Shown: positions 28,022 through 37,174, counted from the stretch's first letter. The stretch: 64,000 bases of DNA from Rhizobiaceae bacterium (GCA_019635715.1 JAHBYY010000005.1:1-64000); one strand, 5' to 3'. Made by a program: numbers and translations. The notes: a model not told the origin generated them from the sequence alone.

Positions 28022-28696
28022 TTACCTCAGCCGCTTCGGACGCGGATCCGCAAGCTCGCCGGCGAGCCGCCGGTCGAGATAGTCCGAGCACTCGTCGATC
28101 AGTATCTGCGGATCGTTCTGGAAGAAATGGTTGGCGCCCGACAGCGTCCTCTGGGTGATGGTGATGCCCTTCTGGGCGTGCAGCTTGTCGACCAGCCCCT
28201 GAACGTCCTTGCTCGGCGCGACCTTGTCGGAATCGCCGTGGATGATCAGGCCGGACGAGGGGCAGGGCGCCAGGAACGAGAAGTCGTAGGTGTTGGGCTG
28301 CGGAGCCACCGAGATGAAGCCTTCGATCTCGGGACGGCGCATCAGAAGCTGCATGCCGATCCATGCGCCGAAGGAATAGCCGGCCACCCAGCAGCTCTTG
28401 GAATCCGGATGAAGCGACTGGATCCAGTCGAGCGCCGCGGCCGCGTCCGAAAGCTCGCCCATACCATGGTCGAACTCGCCCTGGCTGCGGCCGATGCCGC
28501 GGAAATTGAAGCGCAGCGTGGTGAAATTGCGCTTCTGGAACATGTAGAACAGATCGTAGATGATCTTGTTGTTCATCGTTCCGCCGAACTGCGGATGCGG
28601 ATGAAGCACGATCGCGATCGGCGCGCTCTTCTCGGTGGAAGGCTGATAGCGTCCCTCGAGCCTGCCCGCCGGACCGGCAAAAATCACTTCTGGCAT
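28022..28696 (-). CDS. Alpha/beta hydrolase, small serine hydrolase
   Basis: A 224-residue cytosolic alpha/beta hydrolase. 'IVLHPHPQFGGTMNNKIIYD' is the oxyanion-side signature of the CPBP/KynB-like dienelactone group, 'LRFNFRGIGRSQGEFDHGMG' follows, and the nucleophile elbow is 'GYSFG' (Ser in 'WVAGYSFGAW'). 'IIHGDSDKVAP' carries the Asp and 'GANHFF' the His, so the triad is complete. From memory this family is universal in Rhizobiales, with unknown substrate. It is probably co-transcribed with the PaiB-like gene and divergent from the suf operon. Confidence 0.87.
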   Translation of the reverse strand: MPEVIFAGPAGRLEGRYQPSTEKSAPIAIVLHPHPQFGGTMNNKIIYDLFYMFQKRNFTTLRFNFRGIGRSQGEFDHGMGELSDAAAALDWIQSLHPDSKSCWVAGYSFGAWIGMQLLMRRPEIEGFISVAPQPNTYDFSFLAPCPSSGLIIHGDSDKVAPSKDVQGLVDKLHAQKGITITQRTLSGANHFFQNDPQILIDECSDYLDRRLAGELADPRPKRLR

Positions 28697-28787
28697 TCCA
28701 AACTCCGCATCGTTCGCATATGCCGCGATGACCGATCACAATACCGCAACGGCCTTGACGTCACCGGCGCGCCTACCTAAAAGCCAG

Positions 28788-28804
28788 TTTAGAACCGTTC
28801 AAAA
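28788..28804. promoter_or_regulatory. Irr box (iron control element) upstream of suf
   Basis: The 17-bp element TTTAGAACCGTTCAAAA matches the rhizobial Irr/ICE consensus TTTAGAA-n3-TTCTAAA at 13 of 14 fixed positions (one A for T in the right arm). It is 113 bp upstream of the first suf gene. Irr is a haem-responsive Fur-family regulator that represses iron-demanding genes under iron limitation, and suf operons are established Irr targets in Rhizobiales. An overlapping longer symmetry (GCCA...TGGC) surrounds it. Confidence 0.78.
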
Positions 28805-28916
28805 CTAATGGCGTGCCCTAGCGCGGCAAAGCGGGTAGATAGGATGTCTTGCTGCCCGAGTTCAAGAAAATTGCGTCGGGCTGGGCAATGATCGAGCGAG
28901 GAGCCGGCAGGACGCG

Positions 28917-30089
28917 ATGAGCGGACCGCGCATCTATCTCGACTACAATGCGACCGCACCGCTGCTGCCGGCGGCGCGCGAGGCCATGCTGTCCGTTCTG
29001 TCGGCGACCGGAAACCCGTCGTCCGTGCATCGGGAGGGCCGCGCCGCCCGCCGCCTCGTGGAAAGCGCGCGGCAGGAGATTGCCGCACTTGTCGGTGCGA
29101 AGAGCGAGAACGTCGTCTTCACTTCCGGCGCGACGGAGGCAGCATCTACCCTGCTGGCGCCCGATTGGACGTTCGGCCGCGGCGCGGTGCGGTTTTCACG
29201 GCTTTACGTCTGCGCGGCGGATCACCCGTGCACCCTGTCAGGCGGGCGCTTCCCGGCAGATGCGATCATGCGCGTCGGCGTCGACGCGGACGGCGTGGTG
29301 GATGTCGGCGGTTTGGCCGCCGCGCTCGCGGTGCACGACGCTGCCGAAGGGTTGCCGCTGGTGGCGCTTCATCTCGCCAACAATGAGAGCGGCGTGATCC
29401 AGCCCGTCGCAAGGATATCGGCGATCGTGAAGGCGGCCGGCGGCGTGCTGGTGCTCGACGCCGTTCAGGCGGCGGGCCGCATCCCGATCGACCTCGCGGC
29501 CGGTCACGGGGATTTCGTCATCCTGTCGGCGCACAAGCTCGGCGGGCCGGCGGGCGTCGGCGCGTTCGTCGGGGCGGCATCGCTGATGATGCCCGAACCG
29601 CTCGTTCGGGGCGGCGGGCACGAGCGCGGACATCGCGCCGGGACCGAGAATGTCGCCGGCATCGCCGGATTCGGAGCCGCCGCCCGCTGCGCCCTGGAAG
29701 GCCTGGCGCGGATGGACGCGGTGCGGTCGCGCCGGGACCGGCTGGAAACTGTGCTTCGTTCCATTGTGCCGGACGCCGTGGTTTACGGCGCGCAGACCGA
29801 ACGACTGCCGAACACCGTGTTCTTCGGCATTCCGGGCATCAAGGCGGAGACGGCGCAGATCGCCTTCGATCTTGCCGGCATTGCCGTTTCGGCCGGGTCG
29901 GCCTGCTCGTCGGGAAAGGTCGGGCCGAGCCACGTGCTGAAGGCGATGGGTGTGGCGAGCGGCGAGGGCGGATTGCGGGTTTCGCTCGGCGAGGCGACCA
30001 GCGATGCCGATATCGACAGGTTTGCCGAGGCGCTTCGCGGCATTGTCGCGCGACGCCCGGCGATGGGCGGGGTAGCGACCGCGGCCTGA
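28917..30089 (+). CDS. Cysteine desulfurase, NifS/IscS type (first suf gene)
   Basis: A 390-residue PLP enzyme releasing sulfane sulfur from cysteine for Fe-S assembly. 'IYLDYNATAPLLPAAREAML' is the IscS/NifS N-terminus, 'GNPSSVHREGRAARRLVESA' follows, PLP lysine is in 'LSAHKLGGPAG' and the catalytic Cys in 'SAGSACSSGKVGPSHVL', a long mobile loop typical of group I desulfurases. This differs from the group II SufS encoded later in the same operon. In related genomes it is called sufS2 or nifS-like. It heads the Irr-boxed suf operon. It has the only start with reasonable spacing from an AGGA motif. Confidence 0.92.
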   Translation: MSGPRIYLDYNATAPLLPAAREAMLSVLSATGNPSSVHREGRAARRLVESARQEIAALVGAKSENVVFTSGATEAASTLLAPDWTFGRGAVRFSRLYVCAADHPCTLSGGRFPADAIMRVGVDADGVVDVGGLAAALAVHDAAEGLPLVALHLANNESGVIQPVARISAIVKAAGGVLVLDAVQAAGRIPIDLAAGHGDFVILSAHKLGGPAGVGAFVGAASLMMPEPLVRGGGHERGHRAGTENVAGIAGFGAAARCALEGLARMDAVRSRRDRLETVLRSIVPDAVVYGAQTERLPNTVFFGIPGIKAETAQIAFDLAGIAVSAGSACSSGKVGPSHVLKAMGVASGEGGLRVSLGEATSDADIDRFAEALRGIVARRPAMGGVATAA

Positions 30090-30116
30090 GCGCGCGGTTG
30101 GGTGCCATGCGGTTTT

Positions 30117-30150
30117 GGCGGGTGAATTTGCCCGCCGGGACATTATATAG
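30117..30150 (+). promoter_or_regulatory. Hairpin plus TATATA element before sufB
   Basis: Between the first desulfurase gene and sufB (134 bp) a GGCGGG/CCCGCC hairpin with an 8-nt loop (30117-30136) is followed by the AT-rich ATTATATAG. It could be an attenuating hairpin followed by an internal promoter -10 region, allowing sufB-A to be transcribed separately. No good -35 was found. Confidence 0.3.
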
Positions 30151-30223
30151 AGGCCACGCCGCTCGGCGGTGCCACGGTTTGAAAACGGTCGGGCCTTGAA
30201 CCCGGCATGGATGGAGAACACCG

Positions 30224-31750
30224 ATGCCTGCTGTGCAGGAGACGATCGCGCAGGTCCGCGAGATCGACGTCGATCAGTACAAGTACGGATTCGAGACGAT
30301 CATCGAGATGGACAAGGCCCCCAAGGGCCTGTCCGAAGACACGATCCGCTTCATTTCCGCCAAGAAGAACGAGCCGGAATGGATGCTGGAATGGCGTCTC
30401 GACGCGTTCCGCCGCTGGCTGACGCTCGAAGAGCCGACCTGGGCGCGCGTCGACTATCCGAAGATCGACTTCCAGGACATCCACTACTACGCCGCCCCGA
30501 AGAACCAGTCGGGACCGAAGTCGCTCGACGAGGTCGATCCGGAATTGCTGAAGGTCTACGAAAAGCTCGGCATCCCGCTGAGGGAGCAGGAGATTCTGGC
30601 GGGCGTGCAGAAGAGCGCCGGCGGCGCCGAGGATGACGGCGACATTGCCAACGACAACGTCTACAAGTCGGGCCGCGTCGCGGTCGACGCGGTGTTCGAC
30701 AGCGTCTCGGTGGTCACCACCTTCAAGGACGAGCTTGCCAAGGCGGGCGTGATCTTCTGCTCGATCTCCGAGGCGATCCGCGAGCATCCGGAACTGGTGA
30801 AGAAATATCTCGGCTCGGTCGTTCCGACGACCGACAACTACTATGCGACGCTGAATTCGGCGGTGTTCACCGACGGTTCGTTCGTCTTCGTGCCGAAGGG
30901 CGTGCGCTGCCCGATGGAACTGTCGACCTATTTCCGCATCAACGAGAAGAACACCGGCCAGTTCGAGCGCACGCTGATCATCGCCGAGGAGGGTGCCTAC
31001 GTCTCCTATCTGGAGGGCTGCACGGCGCCGCAGCGCGACGAGAACCAGTTGCACGCCGCCGTCGTGGAACTGATCGCGCTCGACGACGCCGAGATCAAAT
31101 ATTCGACGGTGCAGAACTGGTATCCCGGCGACAAGGACGGCAAGGGCGGCATCTACAATTTCGTCACCAAGCGCGGCGACTGTCGCGGCGACCGTTCCAA
31201 GATCTCCTGGACGCAGGTCGAGACCGGCTCGGCCATCACCTGGAAATATCCGTCCTGCATCCTGCGCGGCGACGATTCGCGCGGCGAGTTCTATTCGATC
31301 GCCGTGTCGAACGGCCATCAGCAGGTCGACAGCGGCACCAAGATGATCCATCTCGGCAGGAACACGACGAGCCGCATCATCTCCAAGGGCATCGCGGCGG
31401 GCTTCTCGCAGAACACCTATCGCGGCCAGGTGTCGGCGCATCGCAAGGCGACCAATGCGCGCAACTTCACCAATTGCGACTCGCTGCTGATCGGCGACCG
31501 CTGCGGTGCCCACACCGTACCCTACATCGAGGCCAAGAACGCCACTGCGCAGTTCGAGCACGAGGCGACGACCTCGAAGATCTCCGAGGACCAGAAGTTC
31601 TACGTCATGCAGCGCGGCATCCCGGAAGAGGAGGCGATCGCGCTGATCGTCAACGGCTTCGTCAAGGACGTGATCCAGGAACTGCCGATGGAGTTCGCCG
31701 TCGAGGCGCAGAAGCTGATCGGCATCAGCCTGGAGGGGAGCGTGGGCTAG
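30224..31750 (+). CDS. sufB: Fe-S cluster assembly scaffold SufB
   Basis: A 508-residue core subunit of the SufBC2D scaffold, on which iron-sulfur clusters are built using sulfur from SufS. Conserved segments in order: '[18 protein letters not shown]', '[20 protein letters not shown]', '[20 protein letters not shown]', '[20 protein letters not shown]' and the C-terminal '[20 protein letters not shown]' with the functional cysteine. Length is that of alphaproteobacterial SufB. It is followed by an unexpected small gene rather than directly by sufC. Confidence 0.97.
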   Translation: MPAVQETIAQVREIDVDQYKYGFETIIEMDKAPKGLSEDTIRFISAKKNEPEWMLEWRLDAFRRWLTLEEPTWARVDYPKIDFQDIHYYAAPKNQSGPKSLDEVDPELLKVYEKLGIPLREQEILAGVQKSAGGAEDDGDIANDNVYKSGRVAVDAVFDSVSVVTTFKDELAKAGVIFCSISEAIREHPELVKKYLGSVVPTTDNYYATLNSAVFTDGSFVFVPKGVRCPMELSTYFRINEKNTGQFERTLIIAEEGAYVSYLEGCTAPQRDENQLHAAVVELIALDDAEIKYSTVQNWYPGDKDGKGGIYNFVTKRGDCRGDRSKISWTQVETGSAITWKYPSCILRGDDSRGEFYSIAVSNGHQQVDSGTKMIHLGRNTTSRIISKGIAAGFSQNTYRGQVSAHRKATNARNFTNCDSLLIGDRCGAHTVPYIEAKNATAQFEHEATTSKISEDQKFYVMQRGIPEEEAIALIVNGFVKDVIQELPMEFAVEAQKLIGISLEGSVG

Positions 31751-31803
31751 AGCGCGGCGAGGCTTGCCTCGCTGATGGGCTATCCCTTGATTGATCAAAC
31801 GAC

Positions 31804-32028
31804 ATGGCGACAAAAGCGAAACGGGCGCTCTCGAAGAAGAGCATCGAATTTGAAATGGCAACTACCGGCGTGGCGATTGCCGCGCTGTTCATAGGTCCAA
31901 TGTGGATGGACTACCTGCACAATAACTGGCCAGGCGAGTATGTCGGCGTGCAAGCTGCAATTGGGACAATCTGCACTGCGTTTTCGCTCATCATTCTGGG
32001 CCGGCTGCTCTGGATTTATCGGGACTAG
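31804..32028 (+). CDS. Small membrane protein gene inserted between sufB and sufC
   Basis: A 74-residue unrecognised protein. A basic N-terminus ('MATKAKRALSKKSIEFEM') precedes two predicted transmembrane segments ('TTGVAIAALFIGPMWMDYL' and 'AAIGTICTAFSLIILGRLLW'), ending 'IYRD'. The topology suggests a hairpin with both ends in the cytoplasm. Codon use is less GC-rich than the neighbouring suf genes (for example AAA, TTT, ATA and CAA codons). The gene sits 53 bp after sufB and 5 bp before sufC, so it would be co-transcribed with suf. No standard SUF component looks like this. No strong ribosome site precedes the ATG. The function is unknown; it may be a passenger that landed in the operon. 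Confidence 0.65.
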   Translation: MATKAKRALSKKSIEFEMATTGVAIAALFIGPMWMDYLHNNWPGEYVGVQAAIGTICTAFSLIILGRLLWIYRD

Positions 32029-32033
32029 ACAAC

Positions 32034-32789
32034 ATGCTTGAGATCCGCAACCTCCACGCCCGCATCGCCTCGACCGGCACGGAGATCATCCGCGGCCTGA
32101 ACCTGACGGTGAAAGCCGGCGAGGTCGCCGCCATCATGGGACCGAACGGCTCGGGCAAGTCGACGCTGTCCTATGTGCTGGCAGGACGCGATGATTATGA
32201 GGTGACCGAGGGCGACATCCTCTATGACGGCCAGTCGATCCTCGAGATGGATCCGTCCGAGCGGGCCGCCGCCGGCATCTTCCTGGCGTTCCAGTATCCG
32301 ATGGAGATACCCGGCGTCGCGACGATGGAATTCCTCAAGGTGGCGCTGAACGCGCAGCGCAAGGCGCGCGGCGAGGAGCCGCTGAAGATCCCCGACTTCA
32401 TCAAGCGGGTGAAGGACGCCGCCGGCTCGCTGGAAATGGACATGGCGATGCTGAAGCGGCCGCTGAATGTCGGCTTCTCCGGCGGCGAGAAGAAGCGCGC
32501 CGAGATCCTGCAGATGAAGCTGCTGCAGCCGAAGCTCTGCGTTCTGGACGAGACGGATTCGGGTCTCGACATCGACGCGCTGCGCATCGTCGCCGATGGC
32601 GTCAACGCCCTGCGCGGCCCGGATCGCGCCATGATCGTGATCACGCACTACCAGCGGCTGCTCGACCATATCGTGCCGGACACCGTGCATGTCCTTTACC
32701 GCGGACAGGTCATCAAGTCCGGCGACAAGACGCTGGCGCACGAACTGGAAGCCAATGGCTACGCCGGCATCATCGAAGAGGCGGCGTAG
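32034..32789 (+). CDS. sufC: Fe-S cluster assembly ATPase SufC
   Basis: A 251-residue ABC-type ATPase that binds SufB and SufD and drives conformational change of the scaffold. 'MGPNGSGKSTL' is Walker A, 'NVGFSGGEKKRAEILQMKLL' the signature region with the SufC-specific KKR, 'CVLDETDSGLDIDAL' Walker B and 'VITHYQRLLDHI' the switch histidine. Length and motifs are standard. It starts 5 bp after the small membrane ORF and is 6 bp ahead of sufD. Confidence 0.97.
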   Translation: MLEIRNLHARIASTGTEIIRGLNLTVKAGEVAAIMGPNGSGKSTLSYVLAGRDDYEVTEGDILYDGQSILEMDPSERAAAGIFLAFQYPMEIPGVATMEFLKVALNAQRKARGEEPLKIPDFIKRVKDAAGSLEMDMAMLKRPLNVGFSGGEKKRAEILQMKLLQPKLCVLDETDSGLDIDALRIVADGVNALRGPDRAMIVITHYQRLLDHIVPDTVHVLYRGQVIKSGDKTLAHELEANGYAGIIEEAA

Positions 32790-32795
32790 GAGGCG

Positions 32796-34067
32796 ATGAT
32801 GAACATGCATGCCCCTCCGCAGCGGACCGTGGCCGAGACGGCTCTTGTCGATGCCTTCGGGGTCCGGCTTTCGGACCTGCCGGGCGACGGCGCGGTGACG
32901 GTCAAGCGCGACGCGGCGATCGAGCAGGTCAAGGCCGGCCTGCCGACGCGCCATGTCGAGGCGTGGCACTACACCGACCTGCGCCGTCTGCTGACGCTCG
33001 TCCCACCGCACGACACCTCGTCCGTGACCAAGCCGATAAAGGCGCTGCTCGCGGAGACGGTGGTGCTGCCGGTGCTCAACGGCGTCGCCCACGGAAAGGC
33101 GCCGGTCGTGGAAGGGGTGACGCTCCAGCGGGTCTCCGAGACGCTTGCGGAAGGAAGTTGCGCGCGCGCACTCGGTGCCCGCGACGCCGACGACACGATC
33201 GGTGCGATCAACTCGGCCTTCGTCACGGACGGCTGGTTCGTCGATGTGGCGCCCGGCACCGCCGTCGCGGCGGCGTTCGAACTCCAGAACGTGCTCGGCG
33301 CCGGCCAGGCGCATGTCCGCTTCCCGGTCCGCGTCGGCGATGGCGCCTCGGTGACCATTGTCGAGCGCCAGAGCGGGGCGGCGGCGGCGTTCTCGACGTC
33401 GGTCGCCAATCTGCTGATCGGCAGGGATGCGACGGTGCGCTGGCTGATCGTCCAGGACCTGCCCGACACGACGGCGCTGCTCAGCCAGTTCAATGCCGAG
33501 ATCGGCGAGGGCTCGTCGCTGTCGCTGTTCCTGATGAACGAGGGCGGGAAGCTGGTGCGTCAGGAGGTGCGGGTCGATGCGTCCGGGCAGCGATCGGATT
33601 TCCAGTTGCGCGGGGTCAATCTCCTGTCGGGTGACACCCACACCGACGTGACCATGGTGCTCGATCATTCGGCGCCGAACGCCGGGTCGCGCGAACTGAT
33701 CCGCAACGTCGTCACCGGCAAGGCGCGCGGTGTCTTCCAGGGCCGCATCAACGTGCATCAGATCGCCCAGAAGACGGATGCGAAGATGGCGTGCAACACG
33801 TTGCTGCTGTCGGACGACGCGGAGTTTTCGGCGAAGCCGGAGCTGGAGATCTTCGCCGACGACGTGCAGTGCGGCCACGGCGCGACGGTGACCGAGATCA
33901 ATGCCAACCACCTGTTCTACCTCAAGGCGCGCGGCGTAGACGACAAGTCGGCTCGCGGACTTCTGGTCAAGGCGTTCGTCGCGGAAGCCATCGAGCAGCT
34001 CGACGACGAGGCGATCGTCGAGGCGCTGGAGGCGCGGCTCGAGGATTGGTTCGCGACGCATGGCTAG
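32796..34067 (+). CDS. sufD: Fe-S cluster assembly protein SufD
   Basis: A 423-residue partner of SufB in the SufBC2D scaffold. It has the weakly conserved SufD N-terminus with 'GLPTRHVEAWHYTDLRRLL', then the beta-helix core, and the conserved end 'FQGRINVHQIAQKTDAKMAC', 'CGHGATVTEINANHLFYLKA' and 'GLLVKAFVAEAIEQL' with the functional histidine and cysteine region. Two ATGs (32796, 32799) are adjacent. The intergenic space after it contains a heptamer-repeat hairpin. Confidence 0.95.
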   Translation: MMNMHAPPQRTVAETALVDAFGVRLSDLPGDGAVTVKRDAAIEQVKAGLPTRHVEAWHYTDLRRLLTLVPPHDTSSVTKPIKALLAETVVLPVLNGVAHGKAPVVEGVTLQRVSETLAEGSCARALGARDADDTIGAINSAFVTDGWFVDVAPGTAVAAAFELQNVLGAGQAHVRFPVRVGDGASVTIVERQSGAAAAFSTSVANLLIGRDATVRWLIVQDLPDTTALLSQFNAEIGEGSSLSLFLMNEGGKLVRQEVRVDASGQRSDFQLRGVNLLSGDTHTDVTMVLDHSAPNAGSRELIRNVVTGKARGVFQGRINVHQIAQKTDAKMACNTLLLSDDAEFSAKPELEIFADDVQCGHGATVTEINANHLFYLKARGVDDKSARGLLVKAFVAEAIEQLDDEAIVEALEARLEDWFATHG

Positions 34068-34071
34068 GGAA

Positions 34072-34138
34072 CGGCAGTCGGCAGTCGGCAATCGGCAATC
34101 GGACCACCCGACGGCCGACTGCCGACTGCCGACTGCCG
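34072..34138. repeat. Heptamer tandem arrays forming an inverted repeat between sufD and sufS
   Basis: Right after the sufD stop come four tandem 7-mers, CGGCAGT twice then CGGCAAT twice (34072-34099). After about 15 nt come three copies of the complement CCGACTG (34115-34135). The two arrays pair to give a 20+ bp hairpin inside the operon mRNA, which could slow or end transcription before sufS or protect the upstream part. Slippage of short repeats probably produced it. Confidence 0.88.
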
Positions 34139-34148
34139 GTTGATACAG

Positions 34149-35393
34149 ATGGACCGGACCTCGATGACTGCCACCCCCTACGACGTAGAGGCGATCCGCC
34201 GCGATTTTCCGATCCTGTCGCGCCAGGTCTACGGCAAGCCGCTGGTCTATCTCGACAACGGCGCCTCAGCCCAGAAGCCGCGGGCTGTTCTCGACGCCAT
34301 CGACCATGCCTATCGCAGCGACTACGCCAATGTGCATCGCGGTCTGCATTTTCTCTCCAACGCCGCCACCGACGCCTATGAGAAGGCGCGCGAGACGGTT
34401 CGCCGGTTTCTCAACGCGGCGAGCGTCGAGGAGATCGTTTTCACCTCCAACTCGACGGCGGCGATCAACACCGTCGCCTATGGCTGGGGCATGCCGAACA
34501 TCGGCGCGGACGACGAGATCGTGCTCTCCATCATGGAGCACCATTCCAACATTGTGCCGTGGCATTTCATCCGCGAGCGGCAGGGTGCCAAGCTCGTCTG
34601 GGTGCCGGTCGACGATCTCGGCGAGCTGCATGTCGAGGAGTTCGAGAAGCGGCTGACCGACCGCACCAGGCTCGTCGCCATCACCCATATGTCGAATGCG
34701 CTCGGCACGATCACTCCGCTCAAGGAGATGATCCGCATCGCCCATGCGCGCGGGATTCCCGTCCTCGTCGACGGCAGTCAGTCGGCCGTCCACATGAATG
34801 TCGACGTGCGCGACCTCGACTGCGACTTCTTCGTCTTCACCGGCCACAAGGTCTACGGGCCGTCGGGCATCGGCGTGCTCTATGGCAAAAAGGAGCGGCT
34901 GGAGGCGATGCGGCCCTTCCAGGGCGGCGGCGAGATGATCTTCGACGTCACCGAGGACAACGTCACCTACAATGATCCGCCGCACCGCTTCGAGGCCGGC
35001 ACGCCGCCGATCGTCCAGGCGATCGGGCTGGGCGCGGCACTCGACTACATGGACCACATCGGCCGCGACCGCATTGCCGCGCACGAGGCCGATCTCAAGG
35101 CCTATGCGCATGAGCGCCTGCGCTCGATCAACTCGCTGCGCATCTTCGGCGACGCGCCGAACAAGGGCGCCATCGTCTCCTTCGAGCTGCGGGGCATCCA
35201 TGCCCACGACGTGTCGATGGTCATCGATCGGGCGGGCGTGGCGGTGCGTGCCGGCACCCATTGCGCGCAGCCGCTGTTGAAGCGCTTCGGCGTCACCTCC
35301 ACATGCAGGGCGTCGTTCGGCATGTACAATACGCGCGCCGAGGTCGATACTCTGGTCGAGGCGCTGGAAAAGGCGCGAAAATTCTTCGGATGA
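34149..35393 (+). CDS. sufS: Cysteine desulfurase SufS (group II)
   Basis: A 414-residue PLP-dependent cysteine desulfurase that feeds sulfur to SufBCD. 'IRRDFPILSRQVYGKPLVYL' and 'DNGASAQKPRAVLDAI' form the SufS N-terminus, 'MEHHSNIVPWHFI' contacts the cofactor, 'FTGHKVYGPSGIGVLYGKKE' contains the PLP lysine, and 'VRAGTHCAQPLLKRFG' contains the catalytic cysteine. The short active loop separates it from the IscS-type desulfurase at the operon head. No strong ribosome site is seen; the start may be 34149 or the ATG at 34164 (MTATPYD), which better matches relatives. The stop overlaps the next gene start (ATGA). No sufE gene is adjacent. Confidence 0.95.
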   Translation: MDRTSMTATPYDVEAIRRDFPILSRQVYGKPLVYLDNGASAQKPRAVLDAIDHAYRSDYANVHRGLHFLSNAATDAYEKARETVRRFLNAASVEEIVFTSNSTAAINTVAYGWGMPNIGADDEIVLSIMEHHSNIVPWHFIRERQGAKLVWVPVDDLGELHVEEFEKRLTDRTRLVAITHMSNALGTITPLKEMIRIAHARGIPVLVDGSQSAVHMNVDVRDLDCDFFVFTGHKVYGPSGIGVLYGKKERLEAMRPFQGGGEMIFDVTEDNVTYNDPPHRFEAGTPPIVQAIGLGAALDYMDHIGRDRIAAHEADLKAYAHERLRSINSLRIFGDAPNKGAIVSFELRGIHAHDVSMVIDRAGVAVRAGTHCAQPLLKRFGVTSTCRASFGMYNTRAEVDTLVEALEKARKFFG

Positions 35394-35803
35394 CGACGAT
35401 GGAAGACAGTTCAGCCAATTCCGCCGCATCGGCCGAGCCGGTCTCCGAACCGGAGGCGCGGCCGGCCGAGCCAGTCTCCGCCATCCCGGCCGAGGAACTG
35501 GCACGCATCACCGACGACATCGTCTCGGCGCTGAAGACGGTCTACGATCCGGAAATACCCGCCGACATCTACGAGCTCGGTCTGGTGTACAAGATCGACA
35601 TCGAGGACGACCGTTCGGTGAAGATCGACATGACGCTGACCGCGCCCGGCTGCCCGGTGGCCGGCGAGATGCCGGGCTGGGTGCAGGATGCGGTGAGCAC
35701 CGTCGAGGGTGTATCGACCGTCGACGTCAACATGGTGTTCGATCCGCCGTGGACGCCGGACCGCATGTCGGAAGAGGCTCAGGTCGCGGTCGGATGGTAT
35801 TGA
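35390..35803 (+). CDS. sufT: SUF-associated Fe-S maturation protein (MIP18/DUF59, SufT)
   Basis: A 137-residue protein with a low-complexity Ser/Ala/Pro/Glu N-terminus (about 35 residues) and a MIP18 domain: 'DDIVSALKTVYDPEIPADIY', 'ELGLVYKIDIEDD' and 'MTLTAPGCPVAGEMPGWV' with the conserved Cys. SufT-type proteins help mature Fe-S enzymes under high demand and are commonly encoded in suf operons. Its ATG overlaps the sufS TGA by 4 nt (coupled translation); a second ATG is 9 nt later. Confidence 0.92.
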   Translation: MTTMEDSSANSAASAEPVSEPEARPAEPVSAIPAEELARITDDIVSALKTVYDPEIPADIYELGLVYKIDIEDDRSVKIDMTLTAPGCPVAGEMPGWVQDAVSTVEGVSTVDVNMVFDPPWTPDRMSEEAQVAVGWY

Positions 35804-35913
35804 GGCGGAGGGTGCGAGGCACCCGACCGGCTTGAATTTGACGACCTTTTCACCCACCTTGGGTCTGGATGATTTCCGCGGGCCTTGAACCTGCGCGAGA
35901 TTGGAGAAGAAGC

Positions 35914-36300
35914 ATGGGACGTTTTTCGGTCATCAGGCTGACGGACAAGGCTGCCGATCGCGTCCGCGAGATCGTCGCGGCGCGCGACGATGCGCTCGGC
36001 ATCCGCCTCGGCATCAAGAAGGGTGGCTGCGCCGGCATGGAATATACGGTCGACCTGGTCACCGAGGCCAACTCCAAGGATGACCATGTCGAGCGCGACG
36101 GCGCCCATGTCTGGGTGGCGCCCGAGGCGGCGCTGTTCCTGCTCGGCACCGAGATGGATTTCGAGACGACGACGCTGCGCACCGGCTTCACCTTCCGCAA
36201 TCCGAACCAGAGTTCGGCCTGCGGCTGCGGCGAATCCGTCGAATTGAAGCCGGCCGATCTGAAGGCGCTGGCGGAGGCACGAGCGCAGAACGCCGCCTGA
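35914..36300 (+). CDS. sufA: A-type Fe-S carrier, SufA/IscA/ErpA family
   Basis: A 128-residue carrier that receives clusters from SufBCD and passes them to apo-enzymes. The three conserved cysteines are present: 'IKKGGCAGMEYT' and 'SSACGCGESVEL' (C-G-C). 'IRLTDKAADRVREIVAARDD' is the family start. The start at 35914 is used because GGAGAAG lies just upstream; the frame is open from 35869. It closes the suf operon, 110 bp after sufT. Confidence 0.94.
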   Translation: MGRFSVIRLTDKAADRVREIVAARDDALGIRLGIKKGGCAGMEYTVDLVTEANSKDDHVERDGAHVWVAPEAALFLLGTEMDFETTTLRTGFTFRNPNQSSACGCGESVELKPADLKALAEARAQNAA

Positions 36301-37174
36301 AATCCCGCGTATTTTGCTGTTGCTTCGAGCTCTTCCTGATATCATCGGTCGCAGATGATATGTGGGGAGGCTGTAATGGACTCCAATGAAATCGAATTGA
36401 CCCGGCGTCGCCTCGAAGATGAGGTTCGTACTAAGGTCGAGGGTTCTCTGTTCCGCTATTATCGTACCCTCGGAAGCGCAATCATCGCTGCTTTGGCCGC
36501 AGTCGGTTACTTTATCGGCTGGCCGGCTTTGATGTCGCAGATCGATCGTGAGGTAAAGGCGCAGATCTCGATACAAGTCACCGAGCCCGTGCGGAAAGCC
36601 AATGCGGCTGCAGAACAAGCCCGTGCGTCCGCCGCGGAAGCGGACAAGGTCGCCAATGTGATCCTTGTGAGGCTTGAGGAACGCCAGGCTGGCCTGCGTG
36701 ACGCGATCGGGCAGGTCAACGCACGATACGACGAAGCGGCCGTCAATCTGGGCACCGCGAAGTCACGTTTGGCGGCGATCAACGATCAGGTCGTGGACCT
36801 CGAGGAAGCGATCCGCTATTTTCGAGACCTCGCCAAGCGCGATCCGGTCGGGCGACTTGAAATCGAGAGCCTCAAGGAATCGATTGCGAAAGTGGCGGCC
36901 AGCGCCGGCGAACTGGCCAAGGTCATCGGCTCCGGCGGCCCGGCTACCGACAATGCTGGCCTGATCAACACCACGCAGGAACAACTCAATCAAGTCGTTG
37001 AGGACCAGACGCAGTCGCTGGATGCAGTCGACAAGGCCACGACCAACGACCCCAGGGGGGCGTCAACCGTGTTCGTGCAGTTTGCCGGCGGCTCCCGCGA
37101 GGACATCAAGGCTGACCTGAGACCCTGAACTTCCTCCAGATTTGGGTAGAGTCCGTCGATCATGGAGACGGACG

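Noticed and set aside
32025-34091. 688-codon minus-strand frame opposite sufC-sufD
   Set aside because: sufC and sufD are unmistakable on the plus strand.
34072-34138. Possible CRISPR-like repeats
   Set aside because: Units are 7 bp, directly abutting, with no spacers; it is a simple-repeat hairpin.
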